Under the pieces are notes generated by a model. It saw only the letters and a program-made list of their open reading frames with translations. It did not search any database and had not been told where the DNA came from. The position numbers and the translations under genes are program-made. Positions 32,830-34,108 of a DNA stretch of 34,108 bases are shown here, one piece after another. The stretch lies in NCBI GenBank assembly GCA_027026255.1, contig JALVOT010000017.1:143562-177669 (forward strand), in the 5' to 3' direction. Source of the DNA: Caldifarciminota bacterium. GTDB lineage: Bacteria; Hydrothermota; Tepidihabitantia; SM23-42. Numbering within the stretch: position 1 is the stretch's first letter; every line of letters begins with the position of its first letter.

Positions 32830-33915
32830 GTGACTGGAATATTATTAATCACAATATTCTGCCTTGCCCCTCCCACAAATGTCCATGCCTGTGATACACC
32901 AAACGATGGCGGCGGTTCAATTACAATCAGATGGCAGCTCTCACCTGACGACCAGACAATTACTGGCTATGAGATATACCGCAGCGAAGACGGCAGGGAA
33001 TTTACAAAAGTCGGTTTTATCGGAAAAGGAAGAACAAGTTTTGAAGATAATACTGAGGACGGACAGAAATATTATTATAAAATTGCGGCACTGCAAGACA
33101 CAAATCGGGCGTTTTCCGAAATATCCAAGCCTGCCTTCAGCACCCCGCAGTGGATAGACCTGAATAAAATAAACATTTTCGTCGGACTCATCATCTTCGG
33201 AGGTCTGATTTTCTACTTCATCTATCACGCAAGAAAAGGGAAGGAATTATACATTAGGAAGATTGCCGGACTCCAGGCAGTCGACGATGCAGTCGGCAGA
33301 GCAACTGAAATGGGAAAATCTATTCTTTATTCATTGGGATTGGGCTATGTCGAGGATGTAGCCACTATTGCATCACTCAACATCCTTGGTGAAGTGGCGA
33401 AGAAATGCGCCCAGTATGATACAAAATTAATCTGTCCCAATGCAGACCCGATTGTCTATACCGTAGCCCGGGAAGTGGTGAAGGAATCATATACCCAGGC
33501 CGGAAGACCGGATGCCTTTAATCCTGATTGTGTATATTTCCTTACCGACTCACAATTTGCCTATGCGGCAGGGGTTGATGGAATAATGGTCAGAGAAAAA
33601 CCCGCAACAAACTTTTTAATCGGTATGTTCTATGCAGAATCACTAATCCTTGCGGAAACCGGTGCTTCAACCGGGGCAATTCAAATTGCCGGTACTGATG
33701 CCCTGGCGCAGCTGCCGTTTTTTGTTACTGCCTGTGATTATACCCTTATCGGCGAAGAATTATATGCCGCCTCAGCCTACATTTCAAAAGAACCATTACT
33801 ACTCGGTGCCATTAAGGGTGAGGATATGGGGAAACTGGTAATCACCATAATCCTGATTTCCGCATCAATCATCGGTGTTTTAACAAAGTTTCCCATTCTT
33901 AAATTATTTAGATAG
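32830..33915 (+). CDS. FN3-domain membrane protein of DUF6754 type
   Basis: A 361-residue protein. A signal sequence (about 1-20) leads to one fibronectin type III domain (about 28-105: ITIRWQLSPDDQTITGYEIYRSEDG, YYYKIAAL). A membrane helix (about 115-133) is followed by a cytoplasmic part of about 200 residues (GRATEMGKSILYSLGLGYVEDVATIASLNILGEVAKKCAQYD and so on) and a final helix (LVITIILISASIIGVL). The middle part resembles DUF6754; its role is unknown. The start is GTG at 32830 after AAGGAGG. The stop is 10 bp before the next membrane-protein gene, so the two form an operon that continues past the window. Confidence 0.8.
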   Translation: MTGILLITIFCLAPPTNVHACDTPNDGGGSITIRWQLSPDDQTITGYEIYRSEDGREFTKVGFIGKGRTSFEDNTEDGQKYYYKIAALQDTNRAFSEISKPAFSTPQWIDLNKINIFVGLIIFGGLIFYFIYHARKGKELYIRKIAGLQAVDDAVGRATEMGKSILYSLGLGYVEDVATIASLNILGEVAKKCAQYDTKLICPNADPIVYTVAREVVKESYTQAGRPDAFNPDCVYFLTDSQFAYAAGVDGIMVREKPATNFLIGMFYAESLILAETGASTGAIQIAGTDALAQLPFFVTACDYTLIGEELYAASAYISKEPLLLGAIKGEDMGKLVITIILISASIIGVLTKFPILKLFR

Positions 33916-33925
33916 GAAGAGAATT

Positions 33926-34108
33926 ATGAAAAGAAATTTTCCATTAATATTGGTCTTCATCTTTGGTATCTTAGGAATTATACCATTTCTTATCCCCCAT
34001 CCTTATATTCAGAATTCCGACGAATTCCTGAGAAATAATCTATTAAGAATACTTGCCGCATTCGCCCTGATTCTCGGTCTGGGAAGTCTATTAAAGGTTC
34101 ATTCCGAT
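33926..34108 (+). CDS. Membrane protein, 5' part only (cut by window end)
   Basis: The first 61 codons are present and open to the end of the window. The start ATG follows GGAAGAGAATT. There are two hydrophobic segments, FPLILVFIFGILGIIPFLIP and LLRILAAFALILGLGSLL, separated by a short polar stretch. It is too short for a family call. It lies 10 bp after the DUF6754-type gene and is probably its partner in the same operon. Confidence 0.75.
   Translation, partial: MKRNFPLILVFIFGILGIIPFLIPHPYIQNSDEFLRNNLLRILAAFALILGLGSLLKVHSD

Overview
The window looks like a chromosomal piece of an uncultured, moderately AT-rich, Gram-negative (diderm) bacterium. A TonB-dependent receptor, a second outer-membrane barrel, several lipoproteins with clear lipoboxes, a SPOR-domain protein and a PilY1-type pilus tip protein all point to an outer membrane. 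The M6 protease with a FlgD-like C-terminal domain, the TPR lipoprotein that begins CAYFNTFYNA after its lipobox, and the DUF6754-type gene recall FCB-group or WOR-3 (Stahlbacteria)-like lineages. That placement is inference from gene style only.

Layout. 1-250: a GC-rich modular repeat (copy A). 308-616: a YfhL-type ferredoxin with its own promoter and a two-way terminator. 659-1640: a lipoprotein gene. 1687-8202 (minus): a complete minor-pilin operon (GspH/FimT, PilV, PilW, PilX, PilY1, small secreted protein) with promoter and terminator. 8319-11296: an M6 metalloprotease translationally coupled to an orphan sensor histidine kinase. 11293-18013: a long tight operon of tldD, TPR lipoprotein, pyrK, pyrD, pyrF, pyrE and an MFS transporter. 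17961-22206 (minus): DUF2520 Rossmann protein, SbsA-Ig lipoprotein, VWA/GATase-like membrane protein, COG2426 membrane protein. 22335-23003: tRNA-Arg(CCG) and a nitroreductase. 23052-25348: SPOR protein, ridA, rnc in overlapping order. 25387-27198 (minus): ABC-F ATPase. 27336-30168 (minus): TonB-dependent receptor. 30192-30600: two tandem copies (B, C) of the same repeat. 30616-32416: beta-barrel-like outer-membrane protein with perfect promoter and strong terminator. 32455-34108: MazG-like protein, FN3/DUF6754-type protein and the start of a membrane protein.

How it fits together. The pilin operon encodes the tip/initiation complex of a type IV pilus; the major pilin and the assembly motor are elsewhere. 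The pyr genes cover the last three steps of UMP synthesis (dihydroorotate to UMP); carAB, pyrB and pyrC are not here. 

The most notable signals are not gene content. (1) Ten promoter-like sites all have a spacer of exactly 16 bp. (2) Several genes have the start codon 5-8 nt behind the -10 box with no ribosome binding site, which predicts leaderless mRNAs. (3) The MFS gene has no standard start codon: it continues in the same frame directly after the pyrE stop, at an AUA codon with a well placed Shine-Dalgarno sequence. (4) The dispersed GC-rich repeat has conserved hairpins, a variable number of 26-28 bp modules that offer alternative pairing partners, and in copy A flanking 8-bp direct repeats that look like a target duplication. 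I saw no CRISPR array, insertion sequence with a transposase, prophage or recognisable defence system.
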